In this document: positions 51,335-58,315 of the stretch, one piece after another
Layout: each line of letters starts with the position of its first letter
How positions within the stretch are numbered: the first letter of the stretch is position 1
Assembly: GCA_038530575.1 (NCBI GenBank)
Contig: JBCBCP010000007.1
Location: 1 to 64,000, forward strand
Direction: 5' to 3'
Source: JBCBCP01 sp038530575
Lineage (GTDB): Bacteria; Pseudomonadota; Alphaproteobacteria; Rhodobacterales; Rhodobacteraceae
DNA: 64,000 nt
Notes under the pieces: model-generated
The model's database searches: none
The model's input: the letters and a program-made list of their open reading frames with translations, nothing else
Told to the model about the DNA's origin: nothing
Position numbers and translations under genes: made by a program

Positions 51335-52131
51335 CCTGCCTCTCCGGCATGGGCGGCGAGGATCGCCTTCTTTACGGCCTTGCGCGCGTCGCGGTCTGCA
51401 TAGGCCCGGTTTGCCGCCAGAAGGTCAAGCAGAACCGCCTCCGGCAGGCGCGTGTTCGTCGCAGGTACCGGCGCCAGCGCACTCAAGATGTCGGGGGGCA
51501 TATCGCATTGTGCGAAAAGCCCCGCCGCTGGCCCCAACGCGTCGTCCTGGTGCGCCTCCAGCGCACCCGACGTCACGTCCACCTCTGCCCGCTCCGCCAC
51601 CCGGTCCAGAATGGCGGCAAAATCCGCGGCAGCAGCATAGCGATCTGCAAAGGCGTCAAAATCCAGCACCATCGAAGAAGATTTCACATGTTCCCAATAG
51701 GCCGAGCGTAGCCACGCTTCCGCCTCGCGGATCCCGGCATAGATCACCAATTGTGCCTCCGGAAACCGCTTGCGCACCGACCCTGCATACACCCGTACGA
51801 GTTCCGGTGCGGCGCCATAGTCCATCAGGTCGCCCCGCCCCGGCATATGGCCCGACAACTCTTCGGCCGAAACAATAAGCGCCCGGCGTGGCATCCCCGG
51901 TAGTGCGCCAAGCATCGCATCAAAACGGCGCGCCGTCTTGGCAAGGCTCAGCGGGTCGCGCCACGTCGAATAGCCGCGCGATCCGTGCAGCAACTCCTTT
52001 ATCTGCGGCTTCAGTCGCAGCGCCGCATGCCGCTTCAACACGGCTCGATTGGCGCGAAGCACCGCCTGCACGCTCGACGTGCCGGTCTTGTGAAAGCCAA
52101 TATGCAGAACAACGCGCCGGGGCATCACCAC
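51331..52131 (-). CDS. Sulfotransferase-like protein, third gene of tandem array
   Basis: A 266-residue P-loop protein. LHIGFHKTGTSSVQ near the N-terminus matches the 5'-phosphosulfate-binding loop of PAPS sulfotransferases. The SAEELSGHMPGRGDLMDYGAAPELV block is shared with the next two paralogs and is distinctive for this array. A 3'-phosphate-binding Ser/Arg segment is likely around AGIREAEAWLRSAYW. It overlaps trmD by four bases and its upstream paralog by seven. Substrate unknown. Confidence 0.78.
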   Translation of the reverse strand: MVMPRRVVLHIGFHKTGTSSVQAVLRANRAVLKRHAALRLKPQIKELLHGSRGYSTWRDPLSLAKTARRFDAMLGALPGMPRRALIVSAEELSGHMPGRGDLMDYGAAPELVRVYAGSVRKRFPEAQLVIYAGIREAEAWLRSAYWEHVKSSSMVLDFDAFADRYAAAADFAAILDRVAERAEVDVTSGALEAHQDDALGPAAGLFAQCDMPPDILSALAPVPATNTRLPEAVLLDLLAANRAYADRDARKAVKKAILAAHAGEAG

Positions 52132-52895
52132 GACCGCCCATGAAGCTTTTTCATTTCGGCCCGCCGCTGTGCCTCGGGCATGCCAGCTCTGTTCAGCGTC
52201 AGCATCGCATCGATCTTGGCTTGTGGCGGCGCAGTATTGGCCGGAGGAAGGGGAGACAATTCGCTCAAGTCAATACCCGGCGTGACACGACCCAGCAGCG
52301 CCTCCGCCGGCCCCAGCCGCAACCCACCAATCTGCTCGAGCGCCAGCACCTCGACGGGCACATCCACCGCCTGCGTGATCTGGGCAGCAATGCCCGCCAG
52401 ATCGGCCGAGGCGGCGTAGTCCTGCGCGTAGGCTTCCGCGCCTTGTGTGATCGGTGTCGCGCGAAGGTGCTGTAGCCAGCAGCTGCGCAGCCATGGGCCG
52501 GGTGCGCGCGTCGTCAGAATAACCCGTTGTACCGCGTCCGGATGCACCTCTGAAAATGTATCGGTGATGGCGGCCATCAGCTTGGGTGCAGCGCCGTAAT
52601 CCACAAGCCCGCGCCGCCCCGGCATATGCCCGCACAGATCCTCTGAACTGAGAAGAACCGTCCTCGCATCCCAGTTTTCGCCCAGCACGGCGGCCTCATA
52701 ACGTACCAGTGCAAGGTCCGCGGCCGCGCGACTGACGCTGTAGACGCGCGCGGCCTCGCAGAGCCCAACCATCTCAGCGCGCAAGATCACGCGCATGTGG
52801 GGAGACAGCACGTCGCGGTTCGCCCGCAACACCGCTTGGGCAGAGGTCGTACCGGTCTTATGAAATCCTGCATGGATCGTGATCAACGCGGTCAT
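52125..52895 (-). CDS. Sulfotransferase-like protein, second gene of tandem array
   Basis: A 256-residue paralog of the flanking genes. It has IHAGFHKTGTTSAQAVLRAN as the putative PAPS loop and SSEDLCGHMPGRRGLVDYGAAPKLM as the shared internal block. It also has the ILTTRAPGPWLRSCWLQHLRATP segment, aligned with the 3'-phosphate-binding region of sulfotransferases. ATGA coupling to the first paralog. Sequence drift among the three shows an old duplication, not a recent repeat. Confidence 0.78.
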   Translation of the reverse strand: MTALITIHAGFHKTGTTSAQAVLRANRDVLSPHMRVILRAEMVGLCEAARVYSVSRAAADLALVRYEAAVLGENWDARTVLLSSEDLCGHMPGRRGLVDYGAAPKLMAAITDTFSEVHPDAVQRVILTTRAPGPWLRSCWLQHLRATPITQGAEAYAQDYAASADLAGIAAQITQAVDVPVEVLALEQIGGLRLGPAEALLGRVTPGIDLSELSPLPPANTAPPQAKIDAMLTLNRAGMPEAQRRAEMKKLHGRSW

Positions 52896-53641
52896 TGCGT
52901 GGCTTTCATCAGTGCCAATGCGTCCGACTTTGTCCGGCGTAGGTCTGCGTCGCTTAGGTCCGATCGGTTCATCTTGAGGAGCAGCGCGGCCATGTCCGGT
53001 CTCAGGCCCACCTTCAGCGGCTTCTGCGGGAGCAGCGATATGTCAGGTAGGCCAAACAGCTCCAGCAGCGGCCCGGCCAGGCCAAGTGGATGCGTCGCGC
53101 CCATCTCAAGCGGTAGGCGCAGCACCGAACCGCCTGATGCGTCCTCCAATGCCGCGGTCTGCACGTCTAGGTCACTGACCGCGGCAAAGCGCGCGGCAAA
53201 GGCCTCCAGATCGTCGGTTAGCCGGTGCACCTTGAGGTTCTGCATCCACAATGAGCGGAGCCACGCCGCGCCGGGCCGCACGCCAAAGGCAAAGCGGGCC
53301 GGCCCGGCCGCTCGCATTGCGCCGACAAGCGCAGGGGCCGCCCGGTAGTCCTGCACCCCTGGATCTCCGGGCATTCCGCCGCATAGATCGACGCAAGACA
53401 CCAAGGTCGGGCGGTCTTGTGGCGGCATCGCCTGTGCAAAGGCAGCCGCAAACGCGCTCAGGCGTGCCGGCTTCGGCGCGGCAGAATATCGTTTGGCCAG
53501 CGCCACAACTTCGCCGAGCTGAGGTGTTGCTATCACCTCAAGATGCGGACGCAGAACGTTCGCGTTTCGCAGCAAAAAATGCTCGATCGTGGATGTGCCG
53601 GTCTTGTGAAATCCGGCGTGGATCACGCGCACGGCGCTCAC
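52892..53641 (-). CDS. Sulfotransferase-like protein, first gene of tandem array
   Basis: A 249-residue paralog. The loop IHAGFHKTGTSTIEHFLLRN is intact, but the internal block is altered to SCVDLCGGMPGDPGVQDYRAAPALV, lacking the His-Met seen in the others. Its ATG overlaps the rimM stop (ATGA), so it is translated with the ribosome-maturation gene. The role is unknown; carbohydrate or cell-surface sulfation is possible by family only. Confidence 0.76.
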   Translation of the reverse strand: MSAVRVIHAGFHKTGTSTIEHFLLRNANVLRPHLEVIATPQLGEVVALAKRYSAAPKPARLSAFAAAFAQAMPPQDRPTLVSCVDLCGGMPGDPGVQDYRAAPALVGAMRAAGPARFAFGVRPGAAWLRSLWMQNLKVHRLTDDLEAFAARFAAVSDLDVQTAALEDASGGSVLRLPLEMGATHPLGLAGPLLELFGLPDISLLPQKPLKVGLRPDMAALLLKMNRSDLSDADLRRTKSDALALMKATQ

Positions 53642-54150
53642 GCCTCAAAAAGCCCCTCGGGAGGGTCAGCGACAATGCGACCGGCGGCAAGGTCTACCGT
53701 GGGCACCGCCGCCTTCGTGAACGGCAGCAGCACCGTGGCCCGCGCGCCGGGCACCACCACTTCCAAGAGGTCCGACGCCCCGTGGTTCAGCACCGCACGC
53801 ACTGTGCCAAGGGCGACACCGCCTGTATCCACCACGGAGAGCCCTTCGAGATCGGCATGGTAAAACTCGTCGTCAGGAAGGTGCGGCAACTGATCGCGCC
53901 GGGCATAGAGTAAAGTGCCTTTCAGCGCGTCAGCGTCCTCTTTTGTGGCCACCTCGGCAATGCGCACGGAAAACCCGGTCTTGATCGGATGCACAATCGC
54001 TAGCGTGAAAGAGCCGGTTCCGTCCTCGAGGGTCAGAGGATTGTAAGACTCTATGTCCGACGGCTCACCGCAAAACGACTTCACCCGCAGCTCGCCGCGC
54101 ACACCGTACGCGCCGCCAATGGCTCCGACACAGATCCGTTCATCACTCAT
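53638..54150 (-). CDS. rimM: 16S rRNA processing protein RimM
   Basis: A 170-residue ribosome maturation factor that binds S19 and assists 30S head assembly. The N-terminal barrel begins ICVGAIGGAYGVRGELRVKSFCGEP, and the PRC-barrel part contains DEFYHADLEGLSVVDTGGVALGTVRAVLNHGASDLLEV. It is coupled to the small upstream gene and to the sulfotransferase-like array by ATGA overlaps. Normally it directly precedes trmD; here three genes intervene. Confidence 0.96.
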   Translation of the reverse strand: MSDERICVGAIGGAYGVRGELRVKSFCGEPSDIESYNPLTLEDGTGSFTLAIVHPIKTGFSVRIAEVATKEDADALKGTLLYARRDQLPHLPDDEFYHADLEGLSVVDTGGVALGTVRAVLNHGASDLLEVVVPGARATVLLPFTKAAVPTVDLAAGRIVADPPEGLFEA

Positions 54151-54287
54151 TGCACGCCCCGGCAGATTCCGTCCCGCATCACGCCGCCCGCTTCAACGCA
54201 CCGCGTCGCCGCTGTTTGCGATTCGTAAACCCAGCCCGCGGCAAACGCCGCAGGCAAAAGGATGACAAGGCGAAGCAGTTTGAACAT
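54147..54287 (-). CDS. Small single-pass membrane or exported protein upstream of rimM
   Basis: A 46-residue product with a short basic start (MFKLLR), a hydrophobic segment (about 7-22) and a tail with two cysteines (CVEAGGVMRDGIC). AGGAG lies directly upstream of ATG 54287, and the stop overlaps the rimM start. The paired cysteines after the hydrophobic segment suggest a periplasmic disulfide. It is not a family I recognise, and it leads the rimM transcript. Confidence 0.68.
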   Translation of the reverse strand: MFKLLRLVILLPAAFAAGWVYESQTAATRCVEAGGVMRDGICRGVQ

Positions 54288-54436
54288 GACTCCTGTCTTG
54301 CCGCCGCTTGCTGGATCTGTCCAGTGCACGCTTGCAGCACGCGCCTGCTCCTGAATACACTACAGGTGATTTCGGTCTCCGGGCTGCGGGACGCTTTCCG
54401 CGGCGGTTTTTGCATTCCTTGACGCCGAGATCCCAC

Positions 54437-54889
54437 ATGACACCTACCATTCGTCCCTCCTCCGCAACCGATACGGACGCTTTAGCGGCCATTGCAGATG
54501 TGAACCTTTTTCCCGCGGACTTACTAACCCCGATGATTGCACCCTTCCTTTCGGGGGCACCGGCACTTTGGCTAACAGCCGAACGTGGAGGGCGCGTATG
54601 TGGTTTTGCCTTTGCCGAGCCTGAGCCACTGACAGATGCGACTTGGAACCTGCGCGTGATCGCTGCCGATCCGGCGGGGCAGGGCACTGGGCGCGCGCTC
54701 CTTGATGCTGCTGAGCGCACACTTCACAAGAACGGTGCAGGGTTGTTGATCATCGACACGACGCAGACCGAAGCGCAGAACGCGGCACGGCGGCTTTACC
54801 TGTCATCGGGATATGCGCAAGTGGGGCATATCCAGGATTTTTTTGCCAAGGGCGAGGACAGGGTCACATTCGCCAAACGCCTGACTTGA
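54437..54889 (+). CDS. GNAT family N-acetyltransferase, inverted within the ribosomal locus
   Basis: A 150-residue GNAT domain. The acetyl-CoA loop is NLRVIAADPAGQGTGRALLDAAE, and motif B is NAARRLYLSSGYAQVGHIQDFF. It stands on the opposite strand between rpsP and the rimM group and shares a bidirectional terminator with rpsP. ATG 54437 is preferred; the frame is open from 54308, but that part overlaps the divergent promoter region of the rimM transcript. It does not resemble the RimJ-like array near ffh. Confidence 0.86.
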   Translation: MTPTIRPSSATDTDALAAIADVNLFPADLLTPMIAPFLSGAPALWLTAERGGRVCGFAFAEPEPLTDATWNLRVIAADPAGQGTGRALLDAAERTLHKNGAGLLIIDTTQTEAQNAARRLYLSSGYAQVGHIQDFFAKGEDRVTFAKRLT

Positions 54890-54894
54890 AGATC

Positions 54895-54923
54895 AAAAAA
54901 GGCCCCCGGTTGCGGGGGCCCTT
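54895..54923. terminator. Bidirectional terminator between the inverted GNAT gene and rpsP
   Basis: Stem GGCCCCCG/CGGGGGCC around GTTG, preceded by AAAAAA and followed by CTTT. It would end the rpsP transcript strongly (U-run on that strand) and the GNAT transcript more weakly. It cuts rpsP off from rimM. Confidence 0.92.
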
Positions 54924-54955
54924 TCGGCTGGGTTTAGAGCTGTTGGCGCTGAAAG

Positions 54956-55345
54956 TTACTCTGCAGTCTCTTCTGCAGCAGCCTCTTCGGCGGGGGCCTC
55001 TGCGGCCGCGGCGGCCTTGGCAGCCTTCTCTTCCGCGCGCTCCTGCGCCTTCTTGCCCGGCGTGCCCTTGTTCGGGTTGCTGCGCTCTTTCTTGTCCAGA
55101 ACGCCCGCAGCTTCCAGCATGCGCGCGACGCGGTCGGTCGGCTGCGCGCCCTTGTCGAGCCATGCCTTGACGGCGTCGACGTCCATCTTCACGCGCTCTT
55201 CGCTGTCCTTGGGCAGCAGCGGGTTATAGGTGCCCAGCTTTTCGATGAAGCGGCCGTCGCGCGGCATGCGGCTGTCGGCGGCGACGATGCGGTAGAACGG
55301 GCGCTTTTTGGAGCCGCCGCGGGCGAGACGAATTTTCATAGCCAT
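54956..55345 (-). CDS. rpsP: 30S ribosomal protein S16
   Basis: A 129-residue small-subunit protein. It begins MAMKIRLARGGSKKRPFYRIVAADSR with the S16 signature, followed by RFIEKLGTYNPLLPKDSEERVKMDVDAVKAWLDKGAQPTDRVARML. The C-terminal third is an Ala/Glu-rich tail typical of alphaproteobacteria. AAGGA precedes the ATG. It is the last gene of the ffh-GNAT-chorismate mutase group, ending at the strong terminator. Confidence 0.97.
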   Translation of the reverse strand: MAMKIRLARGGSKKRPFYRIVAADSRMPRDGRFIEKLGTYNPLLPKDSEERVKMDVDAVKAWLDKGAQPTDRVARMLEAAGVLDKKERSNPNKGTPGKKAQERAEEKAAKAAAAAEAPAEEAAAEETAE

Positions 55346-55384
55346 GGTTGTTTTTCCTTTAAGGTCAGTGTGATGCGCCAGCCG

Positions 55385-55681
55385 TCAGGACTGGTGCGCT
55401 TTGTGGTGCCGAATAACCTCGGCAATGATGAAGTTCAGGAACTTCTTGGCGAATTCGGGGTCCACGTCGGCCCGCCTCGCCAAATCTTCGAGCCGTGCGA
55501 TCTGCGCGGCTTCGCGGGCAGGATCGCTGGGCGGAAGGTCGTGTTCGGCCTTGAGTTTCCCCACGGCCTCGGTGTGTTTGAACCGCTCGCCGAGCGTATA
55601 AATCAGGATCGCGTCCAGCCGGTCGATGCTGGCGCGGTGCTCCTTCAGGATCTCGGCTGCGCGGATTTGGTCTTCGGTCAT
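55385..55681 (-). CDS. Chorismate mutase, AroQ type
   Basis: A 98-residue all-helical domain converting chorismate to prephenate for phenylalanine and tyrosine. It shows R..IDRLDA.LIYTLGERF..TEAVGKLKAEHDLPPSDPARE and the C-terminal KKFLNFIIAEVIRHHK, with the Arg, Lys and Glu positions expected in the AroQ active site. It is monofunctional, with no dehydratase or dehydrogenase fusion. It lies between the GNAT array and rpsP, an order common in Rhodobacterales. Confidence 0.93.
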   Translation of the reverse strand: MTEDQIRAAEILKEHRASIDRLDAILIYTLGERFKHTEAVGKLKAEHDLPPSDPAREAAQIARLEDLARRADVDPEFAKKFLNFIIAEVIRHHKAHQS

Positions 55682-55719
55682 CTCGAAGCCTCGTTTCGGG
55701 GTAAGGGGCGGCAGGCCGG

Positions 55720-55752
55720 CCCTCCGGGGGGAGTTTTCTTGGCCAAGTGAAG
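55720..55752. repeat. 33-base intergenic element, copy 2
   Basis: A CCCTCCGGGGGGAG block followed by TTTTCTT and GGCCAAGTGAAG. It is nearly identical over 33 bases to the copy at 63428-63460, differing at a few positions. It fills the gap between the last GNAT gene and chorismate mutase. CCTCCGGGGG can form a short stem, and the T-run gives a terminator-like look on the plus strand although both neighbours are on the minus strand. Confidence 0.8.
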
Positions 55753-55754
55753 CA

Positions 55755-56282
55755 TCATATCAGTTCCTCCGGGCCGGGGTGGCGCCAGATTTGGACCGGG
55801 CCGAAACGTTCGTGTTCGAAGTCGTAGTCGTAGGTGGCGCCAAGGCGGGTGGCGACTGCGGCAGAGGCCCTGTTGGCCGGGTCGATCATCGAGGTGAGCG
55901 TGGTCCAGCGGAGGGTATTGTAGGCGTAGTCGCGCGCGGCGCGGCCCGCTTCCGTGGCGTAGCCCTTGCCCGTGGCGCCGTCGAAAAGGTCCCAGCCCAG
56001 CTCGTTCTCTGGGAAGCCTTCGGGGTACCACAGGCCAATAATGCCGATGGCCGCGTCGTTGCCTTTTTCGGTGACGATCCAGCGGCCATAGCCGCGCAGG
56101 ACCCAATGGCCCGCTTCTTGCGCCAAAGTGCGCCAAGACCGCTCGCTCGGGATCGGGCCGCCGACGAACTTTGCGCGGTCCGATGCGAAAAATGCGGCGT
56201 AGGCGTCAAAATCGCTGGCCTGTGGCGGGCGCAGGATCAGGCGCTCGGTCTCAAGCGTCGGGGCGGCGAATGTGACGGTCAT
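55755..56282 (-). CDS. RimJ/RimL-like GNAT acetyltransferase, array member 5
   Basis: A 175-residue acetyltransferase (ETERLILRPP start; GHWVLRGYGRW; ELGWDLFDGATGKGYATEAGRAARDYAYNTL with the acetyl-CoA loop). It is closest to array member 3, sharing the WTT..SMI.P.N and RHPGPE endings. ATG 56282 overlaps the previous stop by ATGA. This Acetyltransf_3 group acetylates protein N-termini, amino acids or antibiotics; the target here is unknown. Confidence 0.88.
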   Translation of the reverse strand: MTVTFAAPTLETERLILRPPQASDFDAYAAFFASDRAKFVGGPIPSERSWRTLAQEAGHWVLRGYGRWIVTEKGNDAAIGIIGLWYPEGFPENELGWDLFDGATGKGYATEAGRAARDYAYNTLRWTTLTSMIDPANRASAAVATRLGATYDYDFEHERFGPVQIWRHPGPEELI

Positions 56283-56782
56283 GCCGGCACCTCGCGGCGC
56301 AGGCGGAAGGTGAGGGCGCCTTCGTACCATGCGGGCGCGGCCTCATCGGTCTGGGTGGCGCCAATGCGGCGGGCGATGGCGATGGAGGCGGCGTTGTCCG
56401 GCAGGATGCGGATAATCATCTCGGGCCAGTCTTGCGCGCGCAGGTGATCCCAGACCGCGGTGGCGGCTTCGGTGGCGAGGCCTTTGCCCTCGGCGGCGCC
56501 GTCCCAGAGCGTCCAGGTCATTTCGGGTTGGCCCGCGTCAATGCCAAGCGGGCCGACATGGCCGATGGGCGCGCCATTGTGCACCATCACGTAGCGGCCG
56601 TAGCCGCGCAGGGCCCAGTGGCCCGCCATCGCGCAATACTTCTCAAACGCTTGCGCCTCGGTGAATGGGCCGCCGACAAAGCCTGCCCGGTCTGACATGC
56701 AATAGGCGGTGTAGGCCGGCACGTCGCCGGCCAGCGGTTTGCGCAGCGTGAGGCGCGCCGTGCTGAGCGTTTCGGCGATCAT
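56279..56782 (-). CDS. RimJ/RimL-like GNAT acetyltransferase, array member 4
   Basis: A 167-residue member of the array. TARLTLRKP begins the fold, GHWALRGYGRYVMV is the shared central strand, and GKGLATEAATAVWDHL the acetyl-CoA loop. Its C-terminus (EGALTFRLRREVPA) differs from the RHPGPE ending of members 3 and 5. ATGA overlaps on both sides. Confidence 0.87.
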   Translation of the reverse strand: MIAETLSTARLTLRKPLAGDVPAYTAYCMSDRAGFVGGPFTEAQAFEKYCAMAGHWALRGYGRYVMVHNGAPIGHVGPLGIDAGQPEMTWTLWDGAAEGKGLATEAATAVWDHLRAQDWPEMIIRILPDNAASIAIARRIGATQTDEAAPAWYEGALTFRLRREVPA

Positions 56783-57291
56783 GAGACCGCCTCCGGGCCG
56801 GGGTGCCGGTAAACCATGATCGGCTCCCGCCCGGGAAGACACCAGTCCGCTTCGCGCACGGCACCCATCGCCTCTGCCACCCTGACGGAGGCATCATTTC
56901 CGGGCGCGATCATGCTGATCACCGTGGTCCAGCCGAGGGTGTCATAGGCGTATTCGCGTGCGGCGCGACCTGCCTCGGAGGCATAGCCCTTGCCGTTGCC
57001 GTCCCAGATGTACCAGCCGACTTCAGGCTCGGGCCAGTTCATCGGGTAATGCAGGCCGACGAGGCCGATGGCGGTGTCATCGTCGTGGCGCGTGACCATC
57101 CAGCGACCAAACCCGCGCATCGTCCAGTGGCCGATCACCTGCGCGAGGTAGCGCCAAGTGTCCGCGGGGCTTTGCGGTCCGCCGACGAAATTGGATGCTT
57201 CGGACTCGTAGAACGCGGCAAAGGGGCCGATGTCCTGCGGGCCGGGGGCGCGCAGGATCAGGCGCTGAGTGCGGAGGGTCGGAGGCGTCAT
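56779..57291 (-). CDS. RimJ/RimL-like GNAT acetyltransferase, array member 3
   Basis: A 170-residue acetyltransferase. TQRLILRAP, FVGGPQ, GHWTMRGFGRWMV, PEVGWYIWDGNGKGYASEAGRAAREYAYDTL and YRHPGPE match member 5 segment by segment, marking this pair as the most recent duplication in the array. ATG 57291 overlaps the previous stop by ATGA. Confidence 0.88.
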   Translation of the reverse strand: MTPPTLRTQRLILRAPGPQDIGPFAAFYESEASNFVGGPQSPADTWRYLAQVIGHWTMRGFGRWMVTRHDDDTAIGLVGLHYPMNWPEPEVGWYIWDGNGKGYASEAGRAAREYAYDTLGWTTVISMIAPGNDASVRVAEAMGAVREADWCLPGREPIMVYRHPGPEAVS

Positions 57292-57794
57292 GCGGCCCTC
57301 CGGTGGCGGTACACGGCGGTGTCTTCGGGGCTGTCGCCTTTGGCCCACGGGCCGTTCGGGTCAGGCTGCGCGCCAAGCCGGGTCGCGAGCGCGATGGAGC
57401 GGGTGTTTTCAAGGTCGATATAACTGACGACCGAGGTGGCATCGGTGTTTGCCCAATACCAGTCGCGGGCGGTCGCCGCAGCCTCGAAGGCATAGCCGTG
57501 TCCTTCCGCCCCCGCGGTCAGGGTCCAGCCAAGTTCAGGCTCCGGGAAATGCGGCGGGTGCCAGAGGGCAATCTCGCCCACAAAGCCCTGCGCGCTTTCG
57601 ATCATCCACCCGCCAAAGCCACTGATCTGCCACTGCGCGGTGATGTTGCAGAACATGTCCCACGCGCGGGCACGGGTGTAGGGGCCGCCCATGTAGCGGG
57701 TGCGCGCGTCGCCCAGCAGTGCGGCATAGGCGTCGAAGTCAGACGCCTGCGCGCCGCGCAGGGTCAAGCGATCGGTGGTCAGGGTCGGGATCAT
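57288..57794 (-). CDS. RimJ/RimL-like GNAT acetyltransferase, array member 2
   Basis: A 168-residue acetyltransferase. TDRLTLRGAQASDFDAYAALL and GGPY are shared with the array. The central strand reads AQWQISGFGGWMI, and the acetyl-CoA loop is GHGYAFEAAATA, with His in place of the usual Lys of GKGYATEA. It ends YRHRRAA. ATGA overlaps on both sides. Confidence 0.87.
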   Translation of the reverse strand: MIPTLTTDRLTLRGAQASDFDAYAALLGDARTRYMGGPYTRARAWDMFCNITAQWQISGFGGWMIESAQGFVGEIALWHPPHFPEPELGWTLTAGAEGHGYAFEAAATARDWYWANTDATSVVSYIDLENTRSIALATRLGAQPDPNGPWAKGDSPEDTAVYRHRRAA

Positions 57795-58315
57795 GCGGCG
57801 ACCTCGGGATGTTCCCAAATCGTCGCGTCAGGCGCGTGGACCGGGACCGCGCCACTGTCGACTGCGCCAAGGCGGGTCGCGACGGCTTGCGAGCGGGAGT
57901 TGCTCCGGTGGATATAGCTGACGAGGCGGGTGAGGCCGTGGGTTTCAGCGGCCCATGCACGGATGCAGGTGGCGGCTTCGGTCGCATAGCCCTTACCGGT
58001 ACTGCCTTCGTAAAGATGCCACGCGAGTTCCGGCCGGTCCCAGCCGCGGTGGTTCAGGATGCCCACGCGGCCCAGCGGCGCCGGGTCATCGTGGGTTTGC
58101 AGGATGAAGAACCCGTAGCCGTGCCATTGCCAGTGCCCCACCCCGGCAAGAAAGGCGAACCACGCATCGCTTTCGCTGCCGGTCTCGCCTTGCTCCGCCA
58201 TCTGCGGGTTCGTCGTCACGAACGTCGTAAACGCCTCCAAGTCCGCGCGGGTCGGGCCGCGCAGGGTCAGACGCTCGGTGCTGAGCGTGGGGGCGTTGGT
58301 GAGCGGGTCGGTCAT
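57791..58315 (-). CDS. RimJ/RimL-like GNAT acetyltransferase, array member 1
   Basis: A 174-residue acetyltransferase and the most diverged of the five. It has TERLTLRGPTRADLEAF, GHWQWHGYGFFIL, and the intact loop GSTGKGYATEAATCIRAW, but lacks the FVGGP segment of the others. Its ATG overlaps the ffh stop (ATGA), so its translation is tied to the signal-recognition-particle protein. Confidence 0.88.
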   Translation of the reverse strand: MTDPLTNAPTLSTERLTLRGPTRADLEAFTTFVTTNPQMAEQGETGSESDAWFAFLAGVGHWQWHGYGFFILQTHDDPAPLGRVGILNHRGWDRPELAWHLYEGSTGKGYATEAATCIRAWAAETHGLTRLVSYIHRSNSRSQAVATRLGAVDSGAVPVHAPDATIWEHPEVAA

